Of a stretch of DNA of 64,000 bases, positions 55,851 through 63,398 are shown one piece after another. The translations under genes and the position numbers were made by a program. The stretch's first letter is position 1. Every line of letters begins with the position of its first letter. Where the stretch lies: NCBI RefSeq assembly GCF_019734195.1, contig NZ_JAASHM010000002.1, positions 169,585 through 233,584 of the forward strand, in the 5' to 3' direction. Below the pieces are notes generated by a model. That model did not search any database, was not told the origin of the DNA, and worked only from the letters and a program-made list of their open reading frames with translations. The stretch is from Clostridium sp. K13 (lineage in GTDB: Bacteria > Bacillota > Clostridia > Clostridiales > Clostridiaceae).

Positions 55851-57014
55851 ATGTCATATAAATATTTATTAGATATTGCATTAATATTATTAAGTACAAA
55901 ACTTTTAGGATTAATAACAAGAAAGTTTAATTTGCCACAGGTAGTAGGAGCATTGATTGCTGGAGTAATATTAGGACCGTCAGTTTTAAATATATTACAA
56001 GAAACAGATTTTATAAGCATGATGGCAGAACTAGGTGTTATAGTAATTATGTTCACAGCTGGATTGGAAAGTGATATAACTCAGTTGAAAAATACAGGGA
56101 AAGATTCATTGATAATAGCTACATTTGGAGTTTTAATACCATTAGTAGGGGGAACTGTTGTTGCATATATATTTAATGATGGTAGTTTAACAACAGTAAG
56201 TAGTATATTACAAAATGTATTTATTGGAGCTATTTTAACGGCTACATCAGTTAGTATTACAGTTGAAGCATTAAGAGAACTTGGAAAATTATCAGAAAAG
56301 ACAGCAACGGCTATATTAGGATCAGCTATTATAGATGACATATTAGGGATACTAGTATTAACTATAATAACTAGCATAGCAGATAAATCTGTAAATGTGG
56401 GAATTGTATTTTTAAAGATATTTAGTTTTTTTATATTTGCACTTATAATAGGATATTTAGTTTATGTTATTTTTGATAAATGGATAAGTAAATATGATAT
56501 TGATAAAAGAAGATTTGTTATTGCAGCTTTTGTAGTATGCTTACTATTATCATTTTCAGCAGAGGAATTTTTCGGCGTGGCAGATATAACAGGTGCATTT
56601 ATTGCAGGATTAGTTTTATCTAGAAATAGAGAAACAACATATATAGCTAAAAGGTTTGATATAATCTCATATATGTTATTATCACCTATATTCTTTGCAA
56701 GTATAGGAATAAATATGAAATTGCCTAAAATGAGTTTTTCAATTGTAGTTATGACTATTATCTTGGTTATAGTTGCTATGATAACTAAGGTTTTAGGTTG
56801 TGGATTAGGAGCAAAGCTATGTGGATATTCTAAAAATGAAATTAGGCAAATTGGAATAGGAATGATGGCAAGGGGAGAGGTAGCGCTTGTCATAGCAAAC
56901 AAGGGAATAAAACTAGGAATTATGAATAGTTATTTTTTACCTTCAATTATTATAATGATTATAGTGTGTGCAATTACTACTCCTATAGCACTTAAGAAGG
57001 CTTATACATGCTAA
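55851..57014 (+). CDS. CPA2-family cation/proton antiporter
   Basis: 387 residues with about 12 helices and no cytoplasmic RCK domain. CPA2 signatures: KFNLPQVVGALIAGVILGPS (about 24-43), the FTAGLESD loop, AIIDDILGILVL with the paired ion-binding Asp residues (about 161-172), and a G-MARGEVALVIANKG motif (about 340). KefB/NapA-like. AAGGGGG precedes the ATG. It may exchange Na+ or K+ for H+; the ion is not determinable from sequence. Confidence 0.88.
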   Translation: MSYKYLLDIALILLSTKLLGLITRKFNLPQVVGALIAGVILGPSVLNILQETDFISMMAELGVIVIMFTAGLESDITQLKNTGKDSLIIATFGVLIPLVGGTVVAYIFNDGSLTTVSSILQNVFIGAILTATSVSITVEALRELGKLSEKTATAILGSAIIDDILGILVLTIITSIADKSVNVGIVFLKIFSFFIFALIIGYLVYVIFDKWISKYDIDKRRFVIAAFVVCLLLSFSAEEFFGVADITGAFIAGLVLSRNRETTYIAKRFDIISYMLLSPIFFASIGINMKLPKMSFSIVVMTIILVIVAMITKVLGCGLGAKLCGYSKNEIRQIGIGMMARGEVALVIANKGIKLGIMNSYFLPSIIIMIIVCAITTPIALKKAYTC

Positions 57015-57047
57015 TGTTATTAAAGAGATATTTTTTTATGATATGTT

Positions 57048-57089
57048 GTATCAAATGTTACGTAAAAAGATAAATATCTAGTATATAAT
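57048..57089 (+). promoter_or_regulatory. Promoter with Crp/Fnr-like dyad before the DUF1858 gene
   Basis: GTATC-AAAT-GTTAC (57048-57061) is centred 29.5 bases before TATAAT (57084-57089). That puts the dyad at about -41.5 from the predicted start near 57096, the classical class II activator position. The dyad is one mismatch from GTAAC-N4-GTTAC. Confidence 0.55.
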
Positions 57090-57129
57090 AAAAATATAAA
57101 ATCTTAGTGATAAATAAAGGAGAAAATAT

Positions 57130-57315
57130 ATGATAAATAAGGATAATACTATTGGTGAAATATTAGAAATGAATCCAAAGGCTGCAGATATTTTAAGTGA
57201 ATTTGGGATGGGATGCCTAGGATGCCCTTCAGCAACTATGGAGACATTAGAACAAGCTTGTTATATTCATGGTTTAGAATTAGAAGAAGTAATGAATAAA
57301 TTAAATGAAAAATAA
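57130..57315 (+). CDS. DUF1858 (ScdA N-terminal-like) small cysteine protein
   Basis: 61 residues: a DUF1858 domain with EILEMNPKAADILSEFGMGC and a CLGC pair that are the family's conserved cysteines. Such domains are linked to hybrid-cluster proteins and to Fe-S repair proteins of the ScdA/RIC type, where they act in nitrosative or oxidative stress. AAGGAG lies upstream of the ATG. It is separated from hcp by its own terminator. Confidence 0.85.
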   Translation: MINKDNTIGEILEMNPKAADILSEFGMGCLGCPSATMETLEQACYIHGLELEEVMNKLNEK

Positions 57316-57326
57316 ATAGAATAAGC

Positions 57327-57372
57327 AAATAGCACTATGTTTACTAAAGGCAAAACATAGTGCTATTTATTT
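57327..57372 (+). terminator. Terminator between the DUF1858 gene and hcp
   Basis: Perfect 16-bp stem AAATAGCACTATGTTT / AAACATAGTGCTATTT with a 10-base loop and T-rich tail. Implies hcp has its own promoter or receives readthrough. Confidence 0.88.
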
Positions 57373-57449
57373 TATATTTAATTATTTAATTATATTTTTT
57401 GAATTTTAGTGGAAATATATTAAAGTGTTAAAAATTATTAGGAGGAATA

Positions 57450-59126
57450 ATGATGGAAAATAATATGGCCATGGAATATCCTATGTTTTGTTATCAATGT
57501 GAACAAACAGCAGGAGGTAAAGGATGTACTAAGATGGGGGTATGTGGGAAGACTCCAGAAATAGCAGCACTTCAAGATTTACTTATATATCAAATAAAAG
57601 GTATAAGCTGTTATGCAAAGGAAATAGTTGAAAAAGGTGAAAATGTAGATAAGGGAATAGTAAGTTTTGTTGAAAATTCATTATTTACAACTCTAACAAA
57701 TGTAAATTTTGATGCAGACGCACATATTGAAATGTTAAAGGAATCTCAAAGAATAAAAGAAAAATTAAGAAAGCAAGTAGGAAAAATTAAAAATGATACG
57801 GATCATGCAACTTATAATTTAAGTGAAACTAAGTCAGAAATGCTAGAAGATGCAAAGAAAGCAGGAATAATGTATGATCAAAACCTTGATCCTGATATAC
57901 GTTCATTAAGACAAACAATAGTTTATGGATTAAAAGGAATATCTGCTTATGGACATCAAGCAAGAGAACTTGGATATTATGATGATCAAGTTGATAACTT
58001 TTATATAAGAGCATTAGAGGCTACAACTGATGATACTTTATCAGTAGAAGAGTTAATAAGATGGACTATGAGGACTGGTGATATGAGTGTTGCTGTAATG
58101 AAAAAATTAGATGAGGCAAATACTACAGTCTATGACAATCCATCACCTCATAAAGTAAATGTACATATTAAAAAAGGTCCACTTATAGTTGTATCAGGAC
58201 ATGATTTAAAAGATTTAGAAATGTTGCTAGAACAAACAGAAGGTAAGGGAATCAATATATATACTCATGGGGAAATGATACCAAGTCATGGATATCCAGG
58301 ACTTAAAAAATATCCTCATCTAGTAGGGAATTTTGGTGGTGCTTGGCAAGATCAACAAAAGGAATTTGATAACATACCAGGTTGCGTTTTAATGACTACT
58401 AATTGTCTTATGAGACCAAGAGAAACATATAAAGATAGAATATTCACAACTAGTGTAGTTGGTTGGGATGGAGTAAAGCATATAGGAAAAGGTAAAGATG
58501 GTAAAAAAGATTTTAGTGAAATTATAAATAAAGCTTTAGAACTTGGTGGATATGAGGAAGATCAAGAACCACATGAAATATTAGTAGGATTTGGGCATCA
58601 TGCAACGTTAAGTAATGCAGAAACTATAGTTAATGCAGTTAAGGATGGAAAGATAAGACACTTCTTTTTAATTGGTGGTTGTGATGGAGCAAGGCCAGGA
58701 AGAAATTATTATACTGAATTTGCAAAAATGGTTCCTGATGATTGTATAATTCTTACTTTAGCTTGTGGTAAATATAGATTTAATAAACTGGAGTTTGGGG
58801 AAGTAGCAGGATTACCAAGGCTTTTAGATGTTGGTCAATGCAATGATGCTTATTCAGCAGTAAGAATTGCAACAGCTCTTGCAGATATATTTGGAACTGA
58901 TGTTAATGGATTGCCATTATCATTAATTATATCTTGGTATGAGCAAAAAGCGGTAGCAGATCTTTTAGCATTATTATCACTTGGAATAAAGGGGATTTTC
59001 TTAGGACCAACACTTCCAGCATTTTTAAGTCCCAATGTACTTCAATATTTAGTTGATACTTTTGATTTAAGACCTATAAGTACACCAGAAGATGATTTAA
59101 AAACTTGTTTGCAACAAGAGGTATAA
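57450..59126 (+). CDS. hcp: Hydroxylamine reductase / hybrid cluster protein
   Basis: 558 residues. Hcp reduces hydroxylamine and, as shown for enterobacterial homologues, detoxifies NO. The N-terminal cubane ligands are CYQCEQTAGGKGCTKMGVC (C-x2-C-x8-C-x5-C). The hybrid Fe-S-O cluster region includes GFGHHATLSNAE, GGCDGARPGRNYY and LACGKYRFN. A terminal EQKAVADLLALLSLGIK follows. AGGAGG lies 5-8 bases before two adjacent ATGs (57450 and 57453), either of which may be used. The ferredoxin gene follows 74 bases downstream as a plausible electron donor. Confidence 0.95.
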   Translation: MMENNMAMEYPMFCYQCEQTAGGKGCTKMGVCGKTPEIAALQDLLIYQIKGISCYAKEIVEKGENVDKGIVSFVENSLFTTLTNVNFDADAHIEMLKESQRIKEKLRKQVGKIKNDTDHATYNLSETKSEMLEDAKKAGIMYDQNLDPDIRSLRQTIVYGLKGISAYGHQARELGYYDDQVDNFYIRALEATTDDTLSVEELIRWTMRTGDMSVAVMKKLDEANTTVYDNPSPHKVNVHIKKGPLIVVSGHDLKDLEMLLEQTEGKGINIYTHGEMIPSHGYPGLKKYPHLVGNFGGAWQDQQKEFDNIPGCVLMTTNCLMRPRETYKDRIFTTSVVGWDGVKHIGKGKDGKKDFSEIINKALELGGYEEDQEPHEILVGFGHHATLSNAETIVNAVKDGKIRHFFLIGGCDGARPGRNYYTEFAKMVPDDCIILTLACGKYRFNKLEFGEVAGLPRLLDVGQCNDAYSAVRIATALADIFGTDVNGLPLSLIISWYEQKAVADLLALLSLGIKGIFLGPTLPAFLSPNVLQYLVDTFDLRPISTPEDDLKTCLQQEV

Positions 59127-59200
59127 AAGAAAATATAATTAGAAATAATAAGTAATCTAATATTATTTTAATTTTATAGGAAAAGGAGTAAAGATATATT

Positions 59201-59392
59201 ATGCAAGCAAATGTAGATAAGGAATTATGTATAGGTTGTGAATTATGTACTTCTATTTGTCCAGAAGTATTTAGCATGGACGATGATGGAAAATCAGTTG
59301 CAATAACTGATGATATACCAAGTGATTCAGAGAATAGTGCTATTGATGCAAGAGATAGTTGTCCAGTATCTGCTATAAATATAGAAGAATAG
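59201..59392 (+). CDS. Single-cluster 4Fe-4S ferredoxin
   Basis: 63 residues. Cluster ligands lie in CIGCELCTSIC (residues 10-20) and the distant Cys of SCPVSAI (about 54). Only one cluster is present, as in 3Fe/4Fe ferredoxins of about 60 residues. AAAGGAG precedes the ATG. It lies between hcp and the cupin gene and probably donates electrons to Hcp. Confidence 0.9.
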   Translation: MQANVDKELCIGCELCTSICPEVFSMDDDGKSVAITDDIPSDSENSAIDARDSCPVSAINIEE

Positions 59393-59416
59393 TTATATTA
59401 TTTTAAGGAGAAAAAA

Positions 59417-59740
59417 ATGAATTTAAATAATAATGATGTTAAAAAAGTTGCTAATATTGATAAGATTAATGAAGGCAAAGAAATTATAGCTATGAATAAG
59501 AAATTTAAAACTATTTGCTTTGTTTTTGATGTAGGTAAGGGATTGCCTAACCATACTCATAATGGATATGCAAGTATTTTAATTTATGATGGAAGTGTGT
59601 CAATGGAATTTATAAATGGTGAAAAATATGAGTTAAATAAGGGTGATTTCATGCCATTTGATGCAAGAGTAGAGCATAATGTAATTGCAAAAGTTAAAAG
59701 TAAAGTATTAGTAACTATATCAGAAAGTTTGACAGAATAA
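59417..59740 (+). CDS. Small cupin-domain protein
   Basis: 107 residues, one cupin fold. The first metal motif is partly kept in GLPNHTHNGYASILIYDG (His residues about 52 and 54), and the second is in YELNKGDFMPFDARVEHNV (His about 95). AAGGAG lies upstream. It is 24 bases after the ferredoxin gene, so it is probably in the same transcript. It may bind a metal or sense a small molecule; function unknown. Confidence 0.8.
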   Translation: MNLNNNDVKKVANIDKINEGKEIIAMNKKFKTICFVFDVGKGLPNHTHNGYASILIYDGSVSMEFINGEKYELNKGDFMPFDARVEHNVIAKVKSKVLVTISESLTE

Positions 59741-59765
59741 TATTAAATATAATAAATGAGCAAAT

Positions 59766-59809
59766 AAAAATACTTAAATGATATTAATTTATTATTTAAG
59801 TATTTTTTA
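59766..59809 (+). terminator. Terminator before the Crp/Fnr gene
   Basis: AAAATACTTAAAT / ATTTAAGTATTTT stem with an AT-rich loop and T tail. It shows that the Crp/Fnr start must lie downstream, supporting ATG 59835. Confidence 0.8.
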
Positions 59810-59834
59810 TTTAAAGAATGGAGAAAAACTTTAT

Positions 59835-60539
59835 ATGAGAAATTGTTGTGATAATTGTAGAAAAGATGTTTGTACTAAAAAAGTACCTATTTTTGCGGTA
59901 TTAAATTCTTGTGAGTTAATAGATGTTCTTGAAAAAATAGTGCATAAAGAATTTGAAAAGAATGAAATCATATTTTCAGAGGGGGGAAAGGCTGAAACTT
60001 TGTACTTTGTAAATGAAGGGAAAATAAAGCTATATAAATATACAAAGGATGGAAAAGAACAGATATTACATATTTTATCGGAAGGTGATTTTTTTGGTGA
60101 ATTAAATTTATTAAGAGAATCAGAATATGGATTTAATGCAAAAGCTATTGAAAATTGCAAAATATGCACTTTAGGTAAGGATAAATTTAAAGATATATTA
60201 TTAAATAAGCCAGAGATATCTATAAAGATATTAGAGGTAATGGGGGAGCGTTTAGCGAAAATGGAAAATCTTGCTCAAAGCCTTGCAACAAATGATGTAG
60301 ATGCTAGGATTGCATATCTATTATTAGATTTATCCAAAAGGTATGGTGAAGAGGATTTAAAACATAATATAAGTATAAACTTACCAATAAACAGAGAGAA
60401 TATGGCAAGCTATATTGGTGTTACAAGGGAGACCATAAGTAGAAAACTTAAAAGGTTTGAGGAAGAAGGGTTAATCAAAGTAGTTGGAACTAAAAAAATA
60501 GTAATACTAAATAAAGAGGGGTTAAATAAGTATGTTTAA
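59835..60539 (+). CDS. Crp/Fnr-family regulator with N-terminal cysteine cluster
   Basis: 234 residues. The N-terminus NCCDNCRKDVC offers four closely spaced cysteines, as in Fe-S sensing Fnr-type proteins. A cyclic-nucleotide-like beta roll follows (about 35-125; FEKNEIIFSEGG, EGDFFGELNLL), then a dimer helix and a C-terminal HTH with MASYIGVTRETISRKLKRF (about 185-203). The GGAG is about 12 bases before ATG. It likely senses oxygen or NO and may activate its neighbours: TTGAT-N4-ATCAC dyads precede nifU and the flavodoxin gene. HcpR-like function is plausible from synteny. Confidence 0.87.
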   Translation: MRNCCDNCRKDVCTKKVPIFAVLNSCELIDVLEKIVHKEFEKNEIIFSEGGKAETLYFVNEGKIKLYKYTKDGKEQILHILSEGDFFGELNLLRESEYGFNAKAIENCKICTLGKDKFKDILLNKPEISIKILEVMGERLAKMENLAQSLATNDVDARIAYLLLDLSKRYGEEDLKHNISINLPINRENMASYIGVTRETISRKLKRFEEEGLIKVVGTKKIVILNKEGLNKYV

Positions 60540-60553
60540 TAAATTATAAAAAT

Positions 60554-60595
60554 TTGATTTGAATCACATTGTTTTTTCCTAAGTATATCTATAAT
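60554..60595 (+). promoter_or_regulatory. Fnr-like site and promoter of nifU
   Basis: TTGAT-TTGA-ATCAC (60554-60567), one base from the Fnr consensus TTGAT-N4-ATCAA, is centred at 60560.5. TATAAT (60590-60595) follows, placing the site at about -41.5 of a start near 60602. The same 14-base sequence recurs before the flavodoxin gene. Confidence 0.75.
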
Positions 60596-60632
60596 TAACT
60601 CATATAAATAATTATAAAAGGAGATAAAAACT

Positions 60633-61073
60633 ATGATATATACAGAAAAAGTAATGGATCATTTTAAAAATCCAAGAAATGTAGGAGAAATAGCTGAGGC
60701 CAATGGTATTGGAGAAGTAGGAAATGCAAAGTGTGGAGATATAATGAGGGTTTATTTGAAAGTTGAAGATAATATAATAAAGGATGTTAGTTTCATGACA
60801 TTTGGATGTGGATCTGCTATAGCATCATCTTCAATGGCAACAGAATTAATAAAGGGGAAAACCTTAGAAGAGGCCTGGAAGTTAACTAATAAAGCAGTAG
60901 CAGAAGCATTGGATGGACTTCCACCAGTAAAGATGCATTGTTCAGTGTTAGCAGAAGAAGCTATTCATAAGGCAATTAATGATTATAGAAAAAATGCTGG
61001 ATTAAGTTTAGATGATTGGGAATTTGAAGAAATTGACCATGATAAATTACATGATATTGTAGATGTTAATTAA
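60633..61073 (+). CDS. nifU: NifU/IscU-type Fe-S cluster scaffold protein
   Basis: 146 residues. U-type scaffold on which 2Fe-2S clusters are built from cysteine-derived sulfide. The three ligand cysteines are in GNAKCGD (about 35), TFGCGSAIASS (about 61) and KMHCSVLAEEA (about 105). AAGGAG lies upstream. No cysteine desulfurase is adjacent, so sulfur must come from elsewhere. Placement behind an Fnr-like site suggests induction when Fe-S clusters are damaged. Confidence 0.92.
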   Translation: MIYTEKVMDHFKNPRNVGEIAEANGIGEVGNAKCGDIMRVYLKVEDNIIKDVSFMTFGCGSAIASSSMATELIKGKTLEEAWKLTNKAVAEALDGLPPVKMHCSVLAEEAIHKAINDYRKNAGLSLDDWEFEEIDHDKLHDIVDVN

Positions 61074-61116
61074 GTAAAATATAAATAATAAAGAGTATAA
61101 CATTTAGATAAAGAAA

Positions 61117-61290
61117 ATACTAAGTAAACTTCAACGAGCTCCGTTTTGAGGTGCAAGACTAAAAAATAGAATAAAAATATCATATTAAATAATATTAAAA
61201 ACCAGTAAGTGAAATTACTGGTTTTCTATTTTACTGGTATTTTATTATTTTGTACTCTAAAACGGAACTCGTTGAGCAAATTCTTAGTGT
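61117..61290. repeat. Long inverted-repeat element E3 between nifU and the flavodoxin gene
   Basis: Two arms of about 38 bases, 61117-61155 and 61252-61290, are nearly complementary (core CAACGAGCTCCGTTTT against AAAACGGAACTCGTTG). They enclose AAAAATAGAATAAAAAT/ATTTTATTATTTT pairing and a hairpin at 61197-61224 (AAACCAGTAA / TTACTGGTTT). No gene. It may be a structured terminator/RNA or a MITE-like repeat; no target-site duplication is obvious. Confidence 0.7.
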
Positions 61291-61345
61291 TTATATTTTA
61301 TAAAAAGTATTAGATAACATAAACTATAAAATAAAATTTTAAGAT

Positions 61346-61387
61346 TTGATTTGAATCACATTTTATTTTTAATAATGAGTATATGAT
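61346..61387 (+). promoter_or_regulatory. Fnr-like site and promoter of the flavodoxin operon
   Basis: TTGAT-TTGA-ATCAC (61346-61359) is identical to the nifU site. TATGAT (61382-61387) lies at the same 29.5-base distance from the dyad centre, again giving about -41.5. Confidence 0.72.
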
Positions 61388-61457
61388 TAGTTCATAAGAT
61401 AAATTTAAAAATTTCGGCTAAAGTTACTGCCGGCGAATAATTTTAGGAGATGATTTA

Positions 61458-61874
61458 ATGAGAATAATATATTGGAGTCAAACAGGAAATACAGAAAAGA
61501 TAGCAGAGTTAATTAAAAAAGGAATTGAATTAGAAGGAAAGAGTGCTAAATTAGTGAAAGTTTCAGATATAACAGTTGAATATATTAAGAATGAAGAAAT
61601 TATTATTATAGGTTGTCCAGCATGCGGGGTTGAGACATTAGATGAAACTGAAATGGAACCATTTATAAATTCTTTACAAGGAGAAATTGATGGAAAGAAA
61701 GTAGCGTTATTTGGTTCATATGGATGGGGAACTGGTGAATGGATGGAAGCATGGCAAGAAAGAATGCAGTCATATGGTGGTGTATTAATTAGTGATGGAT
61801 TAATAGTAAATGAGGAAGAAATAGATAACAATAGTGAAATTATAGAGTTTGGAAAACTTATTGCTAAACAATAG
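61458..61874 (+). CDS. Flavodoxin
   Basis: 138 residues. FMN phosphate-binding loop YWSQTGNTEKIA at residues 5-16. The IIGCPACGVETLDETEMEPF and GSYGWGTGEWMEAW segments surround the isoalloxazine ring with Trp/Tyr residues. AGGAGAT lies 8 bases before the ATG. A low-potential electron carrier that can replace ferredoxin when iron-sulfur proteins are damaged. It begins an operon with gapN 22 bases downstream. Confidence 0.93.
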   Translation: MRIIYWSQTGNTEKIAELIKKGIELEGKSAKLVKVSDITVEYIKNEEIIIIGCPACGVETLDETEMEPFINSLQGEIDGKKVALFGSYGWGTGEWMEAWQERMQSYGGVLISDGLIVNEEEIDNNSEIIEFGKLIAKQ

Positions 61875-61895
61875 GGAATATAGGAGGATAAACAA

Positions 61896-63353
61896 ATGAT
61901 AAATAAGATAAGAAATGAAAAAAAGGAGTTTAAAAAATTATTAAATGGACAATGGATAGAAAATAAGGATGTAAATTATATAGAAATTAAGTCCCCCATA
62001 AATAATACTTTTTTAGGAAAAGTTCCAGCTATGAGTAAGGATGAAGTGGAAGGAGCTATAAAGAATAGCAAAGAAGTTCAGAAGATTTGGAAGCTTACAC
62101 CTTTAAATAAAAGAATAGAAATTTTATATAAAGCAGCTGAAATTTTAGAAAAGCAAGCAGATAACTTATCAGAACTGCTTATGATGGAAGTTGCAAAGGA
62201 TAAGAAAAGTGCAAGATCAGAAGTTATCAGAACTGTAGATTTTATAAAATTTACTGCAGATATAGCTAAAAGTATAAATGGGGAAAGTCTTCAAGGAGAT
62301 AATTTTCCAGGTGGAAAGAAAAATAAAATTGGTTTAGTTAATAGGGAGCCATTAGGAGTTGTACTAGCTATATCGCCATTTAATTATCCAGTCAATCTAG
62401 CAGCATCGAAAATAGCACCAGCAATAGTTACTGGTAATACAGTTATATTTAAACCAGCAACTCAAGGAAGTTTAAGTGGATTATATTTAGCAAAAATATT
62501 TGATGAAGCTGGAGTACCAGCTGGTGTAATTAACACAGTAACAGGTAAGGGAAGTGAAATAGGAGATTATATTGTTACACATCCAGATATAAATTTTATA
62601 AACTTTACTGGAAGTTCAGAAGTTGGGGCTAGAATTTCACAAATGTCAAAGATGATTCCTTTATTAATGGAACTTGGTGGAAAGGATGCAGCAATAGTAT
62701 TAAAAGATGCAGATTTAGATTTAGCTGCAAAAAATATAGTATCTGGAGCTTATTCATATTCAGGACAAAGATGTACAGCTATAAAAAGAGTATTAGTAGT
62801 TAATGAAGTAGCAGACAAATTAGTTGAAAAAATTAAGATGGAAATTAAAAACTTAAAGGTAGGGAATCCATTAGAATTAGATGCTGATGTTGTTCCATTA
62901 ATTGATACTAAGAGCGCAGATTTTGTTGAGGGATTAATTAATGATGCTATTAATTTAGGTGGTAATTTAGTCGTAGGTGGTAATAGGGAAGGAAACTTAA
63001 TCTATCCAACACTTATTGATAATGTAACTAAAGAAATGAGAATAGCTTGGGAAGAACCATTTGGTCCTGTATTACCTATAATTAGAGTTAATAATGTAGA
63101 AGAAGCAATAGAAATTGCCAATAGGTCAGAGTATGGTCTGCAATCATCTGTATTTACAGAAAATATTAATGATGCCTTTTATGTAGCTGATAAATTAGAA
63201 GTAGGAACAGTTCAAGTAAATAATAAAACAGAAAGGGGACCAGATCATTTCCCATTCTTAGGGGTTAAGAGTTCTGGAGTAGGTGTACAAGGTATAAAAT
63301 ATTCAATTGAGGCTATGACTAGACTTAAAGCAACAATAATTAATGTTAAATAA
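61896..63353 (+). CDS. gapN: Aldehyde dehydrogenase, non-phosphorylating GAPDH type
   Basis: 485 residues, ALDH superfamily. AISPFNYPVNLAASKIAPAI is the Rossmann entry, MELGGKD carries the general base Glu (about 253), and YSGQRCTAIKR the catalytic Cys (about 287). WEEPFGPVLPIIRV follows. The N-terminal and active-site sequence resembles GapN, which oxidises glyceraldehyde-3-phosphate to 3-phosphoglycerate with NADPH production. In a redox-stress operon with a flavodoxin and a flavin reductase, NADPH supply is a logical role. Another aldehyde substrate is possible. Confidence 0.85.
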   Translation: MINKIRNEKKEFKKLLNGQWIENKDVNYIEIKSPINNTFLGKVPAMSKDEVEGAIKNSKEVQKIWKLTPLNKRIEILYKAAEILEKQADNLSELLMMEVAKDKKSARSEVIRTVDFIKFTADIAKSINGESLQGDNFPGGKKNKIGLVNREPLGVVLAISPFNYPVNLAASKIAPAIVTGNTVIFKPATQGSLSGLYLAKIFDEAGVPAGVINTVTGKGSEIGDYIVTHPDINFINFTGSSEVGARISQMSKMIPLLMELGGKDAAIVLKDADLDLAAKNIVSGAYSYSGQRCTAIKRVLVVNEVADKLVEKIKMEIKNLKVGNPLELDADVVPLIDTKSADFVEGLINDAINLGGNLVVGGNREGNLIYPTLIDNVTKEMRIAWEEPFGPVLPIIRVNNVEEAIEIANRSEYGLQSSVFTENINDAFYVADKLEVGTVQVNNKTERGPDHFPFLGVKSSGVGVQGIKYSIEAMTRLKATIINVK

Positions 63354-63398
63354 GTAAAATAACAATTTATTTAAGCAAATGAAAAGGAGAGATGGAGT

